63,983 bases of DNA, taken from assembly GCA_902547755.1 (NCBI GenBank), contig CACCPA010000011.1:1-63983 (forward strand), in the 5' to 3' direction. Source of the stretch: Halieaceae bacterium (lineage in GTDB: Bacteria > Pseudomonadota > Gammaproteobacteria > Pseudomonadales > Halieaceae). This document shows, one piece after another, positions 19,489-30,090 of this stretch (its first letter is position 1; every line of letters begins with the position of its first letter). The notes below the pieces were generated by a model. It worked only from the letters and a program-made list of their open reading frames with translations. It was not told the DNA's origin and ran no database searches. Made by a program: the position numbers and the translations under genes.

Positions 19489-20684
19489 GTGTCAAACGAG
19501 TGGTTAAGAGAGGCTGGGTTTGAAACGCTGGCCATCCGAGAAGGATTAACTCCGGGCTTCGAGCAAGAACATTCTGATCCGATCTACGCAACGTCGAGCT
19601 TTGTTTTCGAATCGGCTGAGCAGGCCGCGGCAACATTTTCGGGTGAGCGTGACGGTAATACCTACTCGCGGTTTTCTAATCCCACGGTGTTTGTGTTTGA
19701 GAAACGACTGGCCGCCCTAGAAGGGGGGCAAGAGGGTGTAGCTACCAGCTCAGGTATGGCCGCGATTCTGACGCTCTGTCTGACCTTGCTGCGCGCGGGT
19801 GATCATGTAATCTGCTCACGCAACGTCTTCGGAAGCACTGTAGGTTTATTCAATAACATACTGACCAAACTTGATATTTCCGTTACGTTTGTGGCACTGC
19901 GCGAGCTCGATGATTGGCGACAAGCGGTTACTCCGAATACCAAGCTTTTCTTTTGCGAGACGCCCTCGAACCCGCTATGTGAGGTTGGAAATATCCGAGA
20001 GATCGCGAATATTGCGCATGACTTGGGCGCGCTACTTGCCGTTGATAACTGTTTTTGTATACCCGCGTTGCAACGTCCACTTTCCCTTGGGGCCGATGTG
20101 GTGATGCACTCAGCAACCAAATATCTCGATGGTCAGGGTAGGGTGCTGGGAGGGGCTTTAGTTGGCTCCGAGGAGTTAATGGCTGAGGCCCGAGGCTTTG
20201 TCCGTGTATGTGGGCCATCGATGAGCCCGTTTAACGCGTGGATATTCAGCAAAGGGCTCGAAACACTGCAACTGCGCATGGACGTTCACAGTCAGCGCGC
20301 ACAGGCCCTAGCAGAGTGGTTAGAAACACATCCTGACGTGAAAAAAGTCTCAATTATTGCGGTCTAGCGTCGCACCCTGATCACGCGTTGGCGGCGTCTC
20401 AGCAGTCGGCCTTTAGCGGTGTCCTGTCATTTGAGGTTGATGGCGGGCGCGACACCGCGTGGGCGTTTATTAACGCGGTTCGACTGATGTCGCTAACAGC
20501 GAATTTGGGCGACGTTAAAACCACGGTGTGTCATCCCGCATCAACAACGCATGGGCGATTAACTGATGTGCAGAAGCAGCAAGGTAATATTACTGAGGGG
20601 TTGATACGGATTGCAGTTGGACTTGAGGACCTCGAAGATCTCAAGCGTGATTGTGAGCGAGGTTTTGCTGCCATTTCGGCATAG
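19489..20684 (+). pseudogene. metZ: O-succinylhomoserine sulfhydrylase, interrupted by a frameshift
   Basis: The first 292 residues (from the GTG at 19489) are a normal PLP-dependent Cys/Met metabolism enzyme that would sulfhydrylate O-succinylhomoserine to homocysteine: SNPTVFVFEKRLAALEGG, SSGMAAILTLCL, and the PLP lysine in MHSATKYLDGQGRVLGG near residue 211. At 20347-20367 the frame breaks and ends in TAG. The remaining 100 residues (YCGLASHPDHALAASQQ onward to RIAVGLEDLEDL) continue in the -1 frame to 20684. Removing two bases (CA at 20351-20352) restores VYYCGLASHP, which fits the family. The rest is intact, so this is a recent lesion or a sequence error. It follows purF as in pseudomonads. 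Confidence 0.88.
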
Positions 20685-20722
20685 CGGGCAAGAGATGTGT
20701 TTCATACTTTCGTCAGGTCTAA

Positions 20723-20748
20723 AAAAAGCACCCAGTAGGGTGCTTTTT
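20723..20748. terminator. Bidirectional rho-independent terminator between metZ and acnB
   Basis: The stem AAAAAGCACCC (20723-20733) pairs perfectly with GGGTGCTTTTT (20738-20748) around an AGTA loop. The A-tract on one side and T-tract on the other make it work for both the + strand metZ run and the - strand acnB gene, which converge here. Confidence 0.92.
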
Positions 20749-20764
20749 GTTGCTGAGCTTGGGA

Positions 20765-23377
20765 TCAAGCGACTTCTTCAATAAGCATTGCCGCAATTTT
20801 TTTCCCGTCATCGGCCAGGGCCTGGAAACTCTGGATCTCGTTGAAATTCATGTATCGATAAATTTCACCCGCCATAGAATCTAATTCATCCGCGTAGCTC
20901 ATGTACTCCTCGGGCGTAGGTAGGCGCCCAAGAATGGCTCCTACAGCAGCTAGCTCCGCCGATGTGAGGTAGACATTCGCGCCTTCACCCAGTCGGTTAG
21001 GAAAGTTTCTCGTCGAGGTTGATAAAACGGTCGATTTGGGCGCTACGCGTGCTTGGTTACCCATACACAACGAACATCCTGGCATTTCAGTTCGTGCACC
21101 TGCGCGTCCGAAAATGGCGTAATAACCTTCCTCCATGAGCTGATACTCGTCCATGCGGGTAGGCGGACAGATCCACATGCGTGCTGCGACACCGCCTGTG
21201 TGTTGGTCAAGTAGTTTCCCGGTGGCTCTAAAATGACCGATGTTAGTCATGCAGCTACCGATAAAGACCTCGTCGACCTGATCGCCCGCTACCTGTCTGA
21301 GTAAGCGTGCGTCATCAGGGTCATTGGGGGCACAAACGACGGGCTCAGTCACCTCGGCGAGGTCGATTTCGATGATGGCCGCGTATTCGGCATCTGCATC
21401 GGCCTCGAGTAAATCCGGTTTCTCTAGCCACTTCTCCATATTGCGAACGCGCCGCTCCAACGTACGTGGATCGCCATAACCCTCGGCGATCATTGAACGC
21501 AGAAGGACAATATTTGATTTTAGATAGCTTCCAATCGTCGATTCGGACAGCTTGATGGTGCAACCAGCTGCTGAGCGCTCAGCAGACGCATCGGAGAGTT
21601 CAAAGGCTTGCTCTACGGTCAGCTCTTCAAGGCCTTCAATTTCGAGAATACGACCCGAGAAGATGTTCTTCTTACCTTTTTTCTCTACGGTTAGTAGGCC
21701 TTCTTGAATGGCGTAGTAGGGAATCGCATGTACCAGATCACGCAAAGTGATTCCTGGCTGCATCTGGCCCTTGAAGCGCACAAGCACAGACTCTGGCATA
21801 TCGAGTGGCATAACCCCAGTTGCTGCGGCAAAGGCTACAAGGCCCGATCCTGCAGGGAAGGAAATGCCCAAAGGGAATCGTGTATGCGAGTCGCCGCCAG
21901 TGCCAACCGTGTCAGGTAGCAGCATACGGTTCAACCAGCTGTGGATAATGCCGTCGCCTGGACGAAGTGATACGCCGCCTCGGTTCCGGATGAAGTCAGG
22001 CAATGAGTGCTGTGTTTCGATGTCAACGGGCTTAGGGTAGGCGGCTGTGTGACAGAAAGACTGCATGGTGAGGTCCGCGGAGAAACCCAGACATGCGAGA
22101 TCCTGCAGTTCGTCCCGTGTCATAGGCCCCGTGGTGTCCTGAGAACCGACAGTCGTCATTTTGGGTTCGCAGTAGGTGCCGGGTCGAATTCCTTCAACTC
22201 CACAGGCGCGCCCCACCATTTTCTGTGCAAGGGTAAAGCCGGTATTCGTCTCCTCGGGAATATCGGGCTTTCTAAAGAGGGTGCTTTCGCCCAAGCCCAG
22301 CGCTTCCCGAGCCTTGGCGGTCAAGCCACGGCCAATAATGAGATTGATTCTGCCACCGGCACGAACCTCGTCCAGCAATACGTCCGAGCGCAGCTCGAAC
22401 TCGGAGATAACGTCGCCAGCTGCGTTAAGTACCTTGCCGTCATAGACACGGATATCGATGATATCGCCCATGCCCATTTTTTCGACGGGCGCTTCGAATA
22501 CGAGCGCGCCAGCGTCTTCCATGGTGTTGTAGAAAATCGGCGCAATTTTTCCGCCAATGCACACACCACCCATTTGTTTATTAGGGACACCTGTTACAGG
22601 CTGGCCGAAATACCACAAGACGCTGTTAGCGGCTGACTTTCTGGACGAGCCTGTGCCTACGACGTCGCCTACAAACGCGACCGGTAAGCCAGTCGCCTTC
22701 ACCGCTTCGATTTGGGCCATGGGACCGACTTTGCCGTGGTCCTCGGGCTCCAATCCGTCGCGTGTCATCTTGTACATGGCACGTGCGTGAAGTGGGATAT
22801 CGGGTCGTGACCAGGCGTCGGGCGCCGGTGACAAGTCGTCTGTATTGGTCTCGCCCGTGACTTTGAATACAACCATTTTGAGTGACTCAGGTAACTCATC
22901 CCGCTTAGTAAACCACTCAGCGTCAGCCCAAGACTGCATGACTGACTGCGCGTTGGCATTGCCGTCCTTTGCCAGCGACGCCACGTCATAAAAAGCATCG
23001 AACATGAGCAATGTGTGCTTGAGTTCCGTCGCTGCTTGCTCGCCCAGCTCATTATCGCTTAGGAGTTTCACCAAAGTCTCGATGTTGTAACCGCCGTGCA
23101 TGTCACCCAATAGGTCGACCGCCGTCACTTTGTCAATCAAGTGACACACAACATTACCGAGCGCAACATCCGACAAGAAGGCGGCTTTGACGTAAGCGGC
23201 TTCATCAACACCCGGTGGAACACGGTTGGAAATTAGATCGACTAGGTAGTCCTCTTCACTGGCGGGTGGCGCTTTTAATAGTTCCACCAGGTCTGCGACC
23301 TGCTGCGGTGATAATGGTTTTGGTGGGATGTTCATAGCCGCACGGTCGGCTACATGATCACGATAAGCTTCAAGCAC
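20765..23377 (-). CDS. acnB: Aconitate hydratase B
   Basis: AcnB interconverts citrate and isocitrate in the TCA cycle. The 870-residue protein starts [16 protein letters not shown] and has the AcnB-specific domain order: HEAT-like domain, swivel domain ([21 protein letters not shown] near 235) and the three aconitase core domains. The core includes [19 protein letters not shown] near 498 and Fe-S ligands in [13 protein letters not shown] near 765, with a third cysteine in [12 protein letters not shown] near 705. A GGGGAAGAGGAAAG ribosome site precedes the ATG. It stands alone between a shared terminator and a divergent DUF1289 gene. Confidence 0.97.
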   Translation of the reverse strand: MLEAYRDHVADRAAMNIPPKPLSPQQVADLVELLKAPPASEEDYLVDLISNRVPPGVDEAAYVKAAFLSDVALGNVVCHLIDKVTAVDLLGDMHGGYNIETLVKLLSDNELGEQAATELKHTLLMFDAFYDVASLAKDGNANAQSVMQSWADAEWFTKRDELPESLKMVVFKVTGETNTDDLSPAPDAWSRPDIPLHARAMYKMTRDGLEPEDHGKVGPMAQIEAVKATGLPVAFVGDVVGTGSSRKSAANSVLWYFGQPVTGVPNKQMGGVCIGGKIAPIFYNTMEDAGALVFEAPVEKMGMGDIIDIRVYDGKVLNAAGDVISEFELRSDVLLDEVRAGGRINLIIGRGLTAKAREALGLGESTLFRKPDIPEETNTGFTLAQKMVGRACGVEGIRPGTYCEPKMTTVGSQDTTGPMTRDELQDLACLGFSADLTMQSFCHTAAYPKPVDIETQHSLPDFIRNRGGVSLRPGDGIIHSWLNRMLLPDTVGTGGDSHTRFPLGISFPAGSGLVAFAAATGVMPLDMPESVLVRFKGQMQPGITLRDLVHAIPYYAIQEGLLTVEKKGKKNIFSGRILEIEGLEELTVEQAFELSDASAERSAAGCTIKLSESTIGSYLKSNIVLLRSMIAEGYGDPRTLERRVRNMEKWLEKPDLLEADADAEYAAIIEIDLAEVTEPVVCAPNDPDDARLLRQVAGDQVDEVFIGSCMTNIGHFRATGKLLDQHTGGVAARMWICPPTRMDEYQLMEEGYYAIFGRAGARTEMPGCSLCMGNQARVAPKSTVLSTSTRNFPNRLGEGANVYLTSAELAAVGAILGRLPTPEEYMSYADELDSMAGEIYRYMNFNEIQSFQALADDGKKIAAMLIEEVA

Positions 23378-23448
23378 TGAACTTTCCTCTTCCCCAGAAT
23401 TTGTGAGGGCGCTCGCTTTTAAAGGGCGCCTTGCTCTTCGGCGCGCAA

Positions 23449-23454
23449 ATTATA
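23449..23454 (-). promoter_or_regulatory. Candidate -10 box of the acnB promoter
   Basis: On the - strand a perfect TATAAT lies about 75 bases before the acnB start, followed by a G+C-rich stretch. No good -35 hexamer is found at 16-19 bases, so activation by a regulator would be needed if this is the promoter. Confidence 0.35.
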
Positions 23455-23531
23455 GCTTGTGCCCAGGTCTGTCGACAGCGATTCGATCAATTCTGTGCAT
23501 TCATGCGATGTTTATCCTAGACTCTCGCGTC

Positions 23532-24026
23532 ATGTCGACAGGTAACCCACCAAAAACGAACCTAAAGCCAATCAAGACGCCATGTATTGGCGTCTGCTCA
23601 ACAGGCATTGGTGATAGCGTGTGTCGTGGTTGCAAGCGGTTTAGCCACGAGGTCATTCACTGGAACGGCTACACTCAGGACGAGAAACGATTCGTTGATC
23701 AACGACTGTCGAAATTTTTGTCGCAGGCCTGCGCCCACAAATGCACGGTCATCGATCGTGGATTACTGAAATGGCAGCTTGATACGCAGCTCGTGAGATA
23801 TAACGATGAGCATGACGAGTACTGTTGGTTGTTCCAGCTGCTTAAGGCGGGTGCGAGTCAGATAAGTGATCCAAGTAAATACGGGTTCCGAGTTCATCCA
23901 TCGTGGGCAGACCTCAGTCTCATTGAGCTCCGTGATAAGATCGATGAGGATTTTTGGGTGTTATCGACAGCCCATTACGATCGTTATCTAGCCACACCCG
24001 ATCTTTTCGAAGAAGTACAGCGCTAA
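23532..24026 (+). CDS. DUF1289 domain protein
   Basis: I take the ATG at 23532 (MSTGNPP); the frame extends upstream to other ATGs (for example 23508), but the DUF1289 motif begins soon after this start. The 164-residue protein has the cysteine-rich motif PCIGVC...SVCRGCKR near residues 17-34, typical of DUF1289 and probably metal binding. The remaining 120 residues (HWNGYTQDEKRFVDQRLSKF and a helical C-terminal part) are longer than the minimal domain. Its stop is three bases before miaE, suggesting cotranscription with this tRNA-modification gene. Function is unknown. Confidence 0.82.
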   Translation: MSTGNPPKTNLKPIKTPCIGVCSTGIGDSVCRGCKRFSHEVIHWNGYTQDEKRFVDQRLSKFLSQACAHKCTVIDRGLLKWQLDTQLVRYNDEHDEYCWLFQLLKAGASQISDPSKYGFRVHPSWADLSLIELRDKIDEDFWVLSTAHYDRYLATPDLFEEVQR

Positions 24027-24029
24027 GTC

Positions 24030-24647
24030 ATGCCGTCCACCTTAGATTTGACGCCCGTGTTTGATTTTCTGCCATGCCGGACGCCCGATGCCTGGTTAAC
24101 AGCGGCGGTAACGTCGTTGCCCGTATTGATGGTTGACCATGCGAACTGCGAGAAGAAGGCCGCGGCAACCGCACTGTCGCTTATGCATCGTTATACGGAT
24201 AACACTCCGCTTCTAAACAAAATGTCGCGACTGGCTCGGGAAGAGCTTCGACATTTTGAGCAAGTGCTGAAATTGATGACACAGCGAGGTATTGCTTACG
24301 AGTCGGTAACAGCCTCTCGGTATGCGCAAACTCTCCGGGAAAAGGTTCGTAAAAAAGACCCACATAAATTAGTGGACACGCTTATCGTCGGGGCACTTAT
24401 CGAGGCCCGCTCCTGTGAGCGTTTTGCGGCATTAGCACCACATGTGGATGAGACGCTGCGAGACTTATATACATCGCTGCTGAAAAGTGAGTCGCGCCAT
24501 TTCGCCGACTACATCAGCCTGGCGAAAAACCTAGAGGACGCAGGCGTTGTGGAGGACCGTCTCGCCTTATTCCGCTCGCTGGAGAAGGAGCTCATTGAGA
24601 GTGAGGATACCGAGATTCGCTTTCACAGCGGCGTGCCGATAATCTGA
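24030..24647 (+). CDS. miaE: tRNA 2-methylthio-N6-isopentenyl-adenosine-37 hydroxylase
   Basis: MiaE is a non-haem diiron monooxygenase that hydroxylates ms2i6A37 in tRNAs reading U-initial codons. The 205-residue protein is four-helical, with iron-ligand motifs DHANCEKKAAATAL (about 36-50), REELRHFEQVL (about 69-80, ExxH) and a third and fourth ligand set in EARSCERF (near 128) and KSESRHFADYI (near 153). This matches the ferritin-like MiaE family. It is convergent with lpxH, with ten bases between the stops and no terminator visible. Confidence 0.93.
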   Translation: MPSTLDLTPVFDFLPCRTPDAWLTAAVTSLPVLMVDHANCEKKAAATALSLMHRYTDNTPLLNKMSRLAREELRHFEQVLKLMTQRGIAYESVTASRYAQTLREKVRKKDPHKLVDTLIVGALIEARSCERFAALAPHVDETLRDLYTSLLKSESRHFADYISLAKNLEDAGVVEDRLALFRSLEKELIESEDTEIRFHSGVPII

Positions 24648-24657
24648 AACTGGGGAG

Positions 24658-25368
24658 TTAAAGCGAGAACTCGCATAGCTCCAGTGATGTTCCTTGCTCT
24701 CGTAAATACCAGCCGGTCTTATTCCAGTCGCCCAACACGATTCGCTCGGCGTTTTGCAGTGGGTGTCGGCATGGTCTGTGAGTATGACCGTGAATCAATC
24801 GTGTGACTCCGTGCTCCTCCATTACGGAGAGAACGGTATCATCGTTCACATCCATGATGTCTTCAGCCTTGTTACTCGCCGCCTCTTTACTCATGGTACG
24901 GAGCTGTGTTGCTAGCGCTCTTCGTTCTTCGAGTGACTTACTTAACATTTCCGCCTGCCACTCCGGGTTGTGAACGATGGCGCGGAACGCCAGATAATCG
25001 ACGTCATCGGAGCAGAGTAGGTCACCGTGCATGAGTAGGGTAGATTCACCAGCAACCTCCATACATACAGAGTCACCGAGTAGCGTTGCACCGAATTGAT
25101 CCAAATAGTTCTGACCTACAAGGAAGTCCCGGTTACCCCGAGTAAAGTAGATGTGAGTGCCACTGTCCGCAATCTGTTTCATGGATGACGCAAAGCGCTG
25201 CGCCAGCGGACTGTCATCATCATCCCCAATCCATGCTTCGAAGATGTCACCCAATAAAAAAAGGCGATCGATATCGCCTTCTTGCTTCAGGAACGTTGTC
25301 AGCCCTTGTTCGATATGCGGCGTATCCTCGCTTAAATGGAGGTCGCTGATGAACAGGGATTGCGCCAT
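24658..25368 (-). CDS. lpxH: UDP-2,3-diacylglucosamine diphosphatase
   Basis: LpxH hydrolyses UDP-2,3-diacylglucosamine to lipid X, the fourth step of lipid A synthesis, at the inner membrane. The 236-residue calcineurin-like phosphoesterase has the metal-binding set SDLHLSED near residue 8, LGDIFEAWIGDDD near 38, GNRDFLVG near 77, MHGDLLCSDD near 112 and HGHTHRPCRH near 193. It begins two bases after the ppiB stop, and the ppiB-lpxH pair opposite glnS is the pseudomonad arrangement. Confidence 0.96.
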   Translation of the reverse strand: MAQSLFISDLHLSEDTPHIEQGLTTFLKQEGDIDRLFLLGDIFEAWIGDDDDSPLAQRFASSMKQIADSGTHIYFTRGNRDFLVGQNYLDQFGATLLGDSVCMEVAGESTLLMHGDLLCSDDVDYLAFRAIVHNPEWQAEMLSKSLEERRALATQLRTMSKEAASNKAEDIMDVNDDTVLSVMEEHGVTRLIHGHTHRPCRHPLQNAERIVLGDWNKTGWYLREQGTSLELCEFSL

Positions 25369-25370
25369 GG

Positions 25371-25880
25371 CTAGTCGGAAAGCACCGTAACAGATTCGAT
25401 GACGATAGGGTCGTTAGGGACGTCTTGATGACCGGCCTGACTGCCTGTAGGGACAACGCGGATCTTGTCGAGTACGTCTTCGCCCTCAACCACGCGACCA
25501 AATACGGCATAGCCCCAGCCCTGCATGTTTTCACCTGAGAAGTTCAAGAAGTCATTGTCTGAAACATTTATGAAAAACTGCGCCGTCGCAGAGTGTGGGT
25601 CCATTGTGCGCGCCATGGCGATGGTACCGCGATTGTTCTTTAAGCCGTTATTAGCTTCATTTTGAATGGGAGTATTAGTGCCTTTCTGGCGCATGTCCGT
25701 ATCAAAACCGCCGCCTTGCACCATAAAGTTGTTGATCACTCGATGGAAGATGGTGCCGTCGTAGTGCCCGTTTTGAGCGTACTCGACGAAATTTGCGACG
25801 GTTGCTGGCGCTTTATCGGCATCCAGCTCCAACGTCATATCTCCGAGAAGCGTTTTAATTAATACGCGAGTCATGGCCAT
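25371..25880 (-). CDS. ppiB: Peptidyl-prolyl cis-trans isomerase, cyclophilin type
   Basis: PpiB isomerises X-Pro bonds. The start at 25880 ([10 protein letters not shown]) is chosen because the cyclophilin fold begins immediately and the product then has 169 residues, close to cytoplasmic PpiB; the frame is open 11 codons further up. Motifs are [21 protein letters not shown] (catalytic Arg near 40), [25 protein letters not shown] (near 78) and [15 protein letters not shown]. There is no signal peptide, so it acts in the cytoplasm. It is divergent from glnS. Confidence 0.94.
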   Translation of the reverse strand: MAMTRVLIKTLLGDMTLELDADKAPATVANFVEYAQNGHYDGTIFHRVINNFMVQGGGFDTDMRQKGTNTPIQNEANNGLKNNRGTIAMARTMDPHSATAQFFINVSDNDFLNFSGENMQGWGYAVFGRVVEGEDVLDKIRVVPTGSQAGHQDVPNDPIVIESVTVLSD

Positions 25881-26029
25881 GGTTGATACTGCCTTTTTTG
25901 GGAAAGGGCGCATGATACAAGGTCAGCTATGTGCATTCGAGTAAATTACTACCAGCCTGTCACCGTTGTTGGAAACTGACGTGGCCGGTTTCGCTTGGTA
26001 AACTCGCGCCCACACATCAAGGGCGTCGC

Positions 26030-27682
26030 ATGGACATAGAACCTCGCAGTAACTTTCTACGGACTCAAATTCAGAGCGATCTTGACGCTGGGGTTGTGGA
26101 TCGAGTAATCACTCGGTTTCCGCCCGAGCCGAATGGTTTTTTACATATCGGCCACGCGAAGTCGATAACGGTTAACTTTGGACTCGCCCAGCAATATGGT
26201 GGTGTCTGTAACCTGCGCTTTGATGACACCAACCCTGAAAAGGAGAGCCAGGTGTTCATCGATGCCATTCAGGCGGATGTGAAATGGCTGGGCTACGAGT
26301 GGGATGGTGAGGTCCGTTATGCGTCAAGTTACTTCCAGCAGTTTTATGAGTGGGCACTCCATCTAATCGATGAAGGCAAGGCTTACGTCTGTGACTTGAG
26401 CGCTGATGAGGCACGTGACTACCGAGGCACATTGACCTCACCGGGCAAAAATAGCCCGTACAGGGATCGGTCGATCGACGAGAATCATGCCCTGTTTGCT
26501 GCAATGAAAGCAGGGGAGTTTGAGGATGGGTCTCGGGTGCTGCGCGCCAAGATTGATATGGCGTCTCCAAATATCAACTTGCGGGACCCAACGCTTTACC
26601 GCATCCGCCGAGTAGCACACCACCAAACGGGTGATGAGTGGGTTATCTACCCCACCTATGACTATGCGCATGGACAGGAAGATGCGATTGAAGGCATTTC
26701 GCATTCGATTTGCACCCTGGAGTTTGAGGATCATAAACCGCTGTATGACTGGTTTATCGATAATCTGCCGGTACCTTCCAGACCGCGACAATATGAGTTT
26801 GCCCGTTTGAACGTCAACTACACGGTCACCAGTAAGCGCAAGTTGAAGCTTCTTGTCGATTCCGGTGTGGTTACCGGCTGGGATGACCCACGTATGCCAA
26901 CCATTGCCGGGATGCGTCGGCGTGGCTATACACCCGCTGCTTTGCGGCACTTTTGCGAGGAGGTGGGCACATCGCGTTCTGACGGTGTGGTCGACGTTGC
27001 CATGCTCGAGAGTGCTGTCCGCAATGATCTCAATGTGACCGCGCCACGTGCCATGGCTGTATTGAATCCACTCAGACTGCAGATCACCAACCTGGAAGCG
27101 CCTGAGGTGTTGAAGGTGGCAAACCACCCAACTGATGACACTCAGGGTAAGCGCGAAGTTTGGTTCGGATCTGAGGTCTGGATTGACAAAGGTGACTTCC
27201 GGCAAGAGGCGAATAAGAAATTCAGGCGACTGGTTTTGGGTAAGCGTGTCCGTTTGCGGGGCGGTTATGTCATCGAAGCACAGCGATGCGACGTCGACGC
27301 TGACGGCGAGGCAACCGCGGTTTACGCATCGATAGTGCCTCAAACCTTGGGTGAAGATCCGGACGACGGTGTGAAGGCCAAGGGCGTCATCCATTGGGTC
27401 GATGCTACGACGGGTATTCCCGCAGAAATCAGAACTTACGATCGTCTGTTCACTGTGGAAGACCCATCAAAAGCAGATAACATGGATGATGTAATCAATC
27501 CGTCGTCCCTTGTTGCCGGCCAAGCGATTGTCGAAGCATCACTCGCCTCGGCGGACCCTGAAGATCGATTCCAATTTGAACGCGAGGGCTACTTTGTGGC
27601 CGATCGTTTTGACCACACGAGCGACAAGCCGGTGTTCAATAGAGTGATTGGGCTGCGTGATACATGGGCTGGTAATGACTGA
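26030..27682 (+). CDS. glnS: Glutaminyl-tRNA synthetase
   Basis: GlnS charges tRNA-Gln. The ATG at 26030 ([21 protein letters not shown]) gives a 550-residue protein of normal length; upstream in-frame codons to 25931 are not family-like. Class I motifs are [18 protein letters not shown] (HIGH, near 32-46) and the KMSKS equivalent [11 protein letters not shown] near 266. The two C-terminal beta-barrel anticodon domains follow (from about 340). The upstream gap has CTGACG and TAAACT with 17-base spacing and a G+C-rich discriminator, a possible growth-rate-controlled promoter. The last eight bases overlap the cysS start. Confidence 0.97.
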   Translation: MDIEPRSNFLRTQIQSDLDAGVVDRVITRFPPEPNGFLHIGHAKSITVNFGLAQQYGGVCNLRFDDTNPEKESQVFIDAIQADVKWLGYEWDGEVRYASSYFQQFYEWALHLIDEGKAYVCDLSADEARDYRGTLTSPGKNSPYRDRSIDENHALFAAMKAGEFEDGSRVLRAKIDMASPNINLRDPTLYRIRRVAHHQTGDEWVIYPTYDYAHGQEDAIEGISHSICTLEFEDHKPLYDWFIDNLPVPSRPRQYEFARLNVNYTVTSKRKLKLLVDSGVVTGWDDPRMPTIAGMRRRGYTPAALRHFCEEVGTSRSDGVVDVAMLESAVRNDLNVTAPRAMAVLNPLRLQITNLEAPEVLKVANHPTDDTQGKREVWFGSEVWIDKGDFRQEANKKFRRLVLGKRVRLRGGYVIEAQRCDVDADGEATAVYASIVPQTLGEDPDDGVKAKGVIHWVDATTGIPAEIRTYDRLFTVEDPSKADNMDDVINPSSLVAGQAIVEASLASADPEDRFQFEREGYFVADRFDHTSDKPVFNRVIGLRDTWAGND

Positions 27683-29054
27683 ACTGCTTCTCACTAACAG
27701 TGCAGGCGGAGGTAAATCGGCCTTCAAGCCCATCGATCCTGAGCATATCCGGATGTATGTTTGTGGCCCCACCGTTTACAACCTCGTTCACATTGGAAAC
27801 GCGCGGCCGGTCGTGGTCTTCGATACCTTATTTCGGGTTCTGCAAGCGCTATATCCCAAGGTAACTTACGCCCGTAACATCACGGACATAGACGACAAGA
27901 TTATCTTTGCAGCGCGCGAGTGTGACACCGATATCATGACGCTCACTCAGGAATTCACTGACAAGTTTCGCCAAGACATGGCGGCCCTGAATAACCTCGG
28001 TCCCTCAATCGAGCCCCGGGCGACAGCGCATGTGGAGGCGATGTTGGATCTTGCCGCTCGGCTGATCGAACGCGGACACGCTTACGTCTCCGAGGGACAC
28101 GTACTCTTTGACGTAACATCGATGGACGACTACGGCGCATTAAGTGGTCGTAACCTCGAAGACATGCTGGCAGGTGCTCGCGTAGAGGTGGCGTCTTATA
28201 AGCGGCATCCTGGTGACTTTGTACTTTGGAAACCCTCCACTAACGCTGATCCAGGCTGGGACAGCGACTATGGTCGCGGTCGGCCGGGATGGCATCTCGA
28301 GTGCTCGGCCATGATCCACCAACATCTGGGCGACAACATTGATATACACGGTGGTGGCAGGGATCTAATCTTCCCGCACCACGAAAACGAGCGAGCACAG
28401 AGTTGCTGTGGTTACGACGGGAGCTTTGTCGGGACCTGGATGCACAATGCTTACGTCGATATGGACGGTGAAAAGATGTCCAAGTCGCTAGGCAACGTGA
28501 GAACCGTGCGTGAACTACTCGATCAGTACTCGGGGGAAACCCTTCGGTTCGCGCTTCTGTCGGCGCACTATCGCTCGCCACTCAACTTTTCAAAGGAGCT
28601 TCTGGATAACGCACAAGCCACCTTAGACAGTTTTTACCTCGCCTTGCGTAATGCGGGCGACACCCCAGTAGAGTCCTCAGAAGCACGTCTTTCGCCTGTC
28701 TTCAGTGCGCTTCTTGATGATTTGAATACGCCCGCGGCGATTGCCGAGCTACACCAGCTGGCAAAAGCGCTTAACAAGGCGTCAGAGAGTGAAAAAGGCC
28801 CGGCAAAGGCGGCTTTACTGGCAGGTGGCGCCGTGTTGGGAATTTTGTCCGAGGATCCTGTCGCATGGTTGTCAAAATCGAATGCCGACGGCGATGGTTT
28901 AACTGCGGAGGTCATCGATCAAATGCTCATCGACCGTGCCGAGGCAAAAGCCAATAGAGACTTCTCGCGAGCCGACGCCATTCGGGATGAACTCAATACG
29001 GCGGGTATTATCATTGAGGATAGCGCGTCAGGTGCTACCTGGCGGCGTGGGTAA
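27675..29054 (+). CDS. cysS: Cysteinyl-tRNA synthetase
   Basis: CysS charges tRNA-Cys. The ATG at 27675 ([12 protein letters not shown]) overlaps the end of glnS by eight bases and gives 459 residues, the family length. Motifs are [19 protein letters not shown] (zinc cysteine and HIGH-like sequence, about 27-45), [11 protein letters not shown] near 63, the zinc-site WHLECSAM near 206 and HHENERAQ near 234, and [10 protein letters not shown] near 265. A helical DALR-type domain follows. It is convergent with the hydrolase gene, with an 11-base gap. Confidence 0.97.
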   Translation: MTELLLTNSAGGGKSAFKPIDPEHIRMYVCGPTVYNLVHIGNARPVVVFDTLFRVLQALYPKVTYARNITDIDDKIIFAARECDTDIMTLTQEFTDKFRQDMAALNNLGPSIEPRATAHVEAMLDLAARLIERGHAYVSEGHVLFDVTSMDDYGALSGRNLEDMLAGARVEVASYKRHPGDFVLWKPSTNADPGWDSDYGRGRPGWHLECSAMIHQHLGDNIDIHGGGRDLIFPHHENERAQSCCGYDGSFVGTWMHNAYVDMDGEKMSKSLGNVRTVRELLDQYSGETLRFALLSAHYRSPLNFSKELLDNAQATLDSFYLALRNAGDTPVESSEARLSPVFSALLDDLNTPAAIAELHQLAKALNKASESEKGPAKAALLAGGAVLGILSEDPVAWLSKSNADGDGLTAEVIDQMLIDRAEAKANRDFSRADAIRDELNTAGIIIEDSASGATWRRG

Positions 29055-29065
29055 GCTCGATTCAA

Positions 29066-30064
29066 CTAGGCGTGATGCACCTGTTTAAGGAATGCCAATA
29101 TGGCTTCATTCACTGCTTCAGGTGCCTCTTCAGCGGTCCAGTGACCGACATTCGGTAGTTCTTGAGTCATCAGCAGATTGTCATAGTTCTTTCGCACGTG
29201 ATCGATAAATGAGGTGCTCAGCGGAACGAAGCTACTGACGGGATCTAGTTCACCCGTAATGAAAAATGCGGGTTGTTGGATTGTGGCGCCGTCTAAGTGA
29301 GCAAGTTCGTGCCAATCTAAATTTTGCGCTCGATAGCGGTTGTAGGGGCCTCGTTTCCCACTCAGCTCAAACTGCGATGTGAGATATTTCAAATCGTCTT
29401 GCGAGAACCAATCTGGGAAGCTGTCAAAGCGTGTCATGCCCTCTAGTAACTGGGCGTTGGGTGGTTTTATACCTGTGAATCCGCCTTTCTCATTTTCACG
29501 CTGATGATTCATGCCTCGAGCATCAATGGCGGTGTACACCAGGAAGAGAGATTCGGCTAGGTCAGCTTCAAACTCTGCCTCGGCAATCCCCTCGTTAAGA
29601 AAGTACAGCTGGTAGAAAAAGCGATCCTTGTAAACTTCGCGCCATAAATCGAGTGTAGGCAACGGTGGTCGCGTCAAATGGGGGACAGAGAGCGACCCCG
29701 TAGCATAGACACGATCCGGATAGAGTAGGGCTGTTGTCAATGCAATGGGCCCACCCCAGTCATGCCCAATCGTGATGAAGCGATCAAACCCCAAGGCGTC
29801 GCTAATGCCGATGACATCGGCAGTCAGCTCTTTCAGGGTGTAGGCCTCTATCGCATGGGGTTTATCTGATTCACCGTAGCCCCGTACATCGTAAGCCACT
29901 ACGGTGTAACCGGCGTTTGCGAGAGCCGGGATTTGATGACGCCAGCTATACCAGCTCTCGGGCCAGCCATGGCATAGAACAAGTAACGGACCACTGCCTT
30001 GCATGGCAAGTCGCAAATTAATGCCGTTGGCGGTGACGGTCTGAAACTTAATGTCTGAGAGCAA
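29066..30064 (-). CDS. Alpha/beta hydrolase, epoxide hydrolase-like
   Basis: The 332-residue alpha/beta-hydrolase has epoxide hydrolase hallmarks. The oxyanion-hole motif LCHGWPESWYSWRHQ is near 33, the DVRGYGESDKP segment near 60 and the nucleophile elbow IGHDWGGPIAL near 100, with Asp as nucleophile. A cap domain contains tyrosines (FFYQLYFLNE), and the histidine sits in NVGHWTAEEAPE near 313. Asp at the elbow and the HGxP sequence argue for epoxide hydrolase or haloalkane dehalogenase; the cap tyrosines favour the former. There is no signal peptide. It lies 27 bases after the end of folD on the same strand. The substrate is unknown. Confidence 0.85.
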   Translation of the reverse strand: MLSDIKFQTVTANGINLRLAMQGSGPLLVLCHGWPESWYSWRHQIPALANAGYTVVAYDVRGYGESDKPHAIEAYTLKELTADVIGISDALGFDRFITIGHDWGGPIALTTALLYPDRVYATGSLSVPHLTRPPLPTLDLWREVYKDRFFYQLYFLNEGIAEAEFEADLAESLFLVYTAIDARGMNHQRENEKGGFTGIKPPNAQLLEGMTRFDSFPDWFSQDDLKYLTSQFELSGKRGPYNRYRAQNLDWHELAHLDGATIQQPAFFITGELDPVSSFVPLSTSFIDHVRKNYDNLLMTQELPNVGHWTAEEAPEAVNEAILAFLKQVHHA

Positions 30065-30090
30065 TTTGAGCTCCTCTGGTTACCCTGTGC

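Noticed and set aside
20341-20367. Programmed -1 frameshifting in metZ at the A6G run
   Set aside because: The codons are G AAA AAA GTC, so the A AAA AAG heptamer is out of phase and slippage would mismatch at the P site. No hairpin follows, and no metZ is known to need frameshifting.
22007-22636. 209-codon ORF opposite acnB
   Set aside because: Antisense shadow of acnB, no ribosome site or domain.
26438-27394. 318-codon antisense ORF inside glnS
   Set aside because: It lies wholly inside a clear essential gene on the other strand and its translation has no recognisable motifs.
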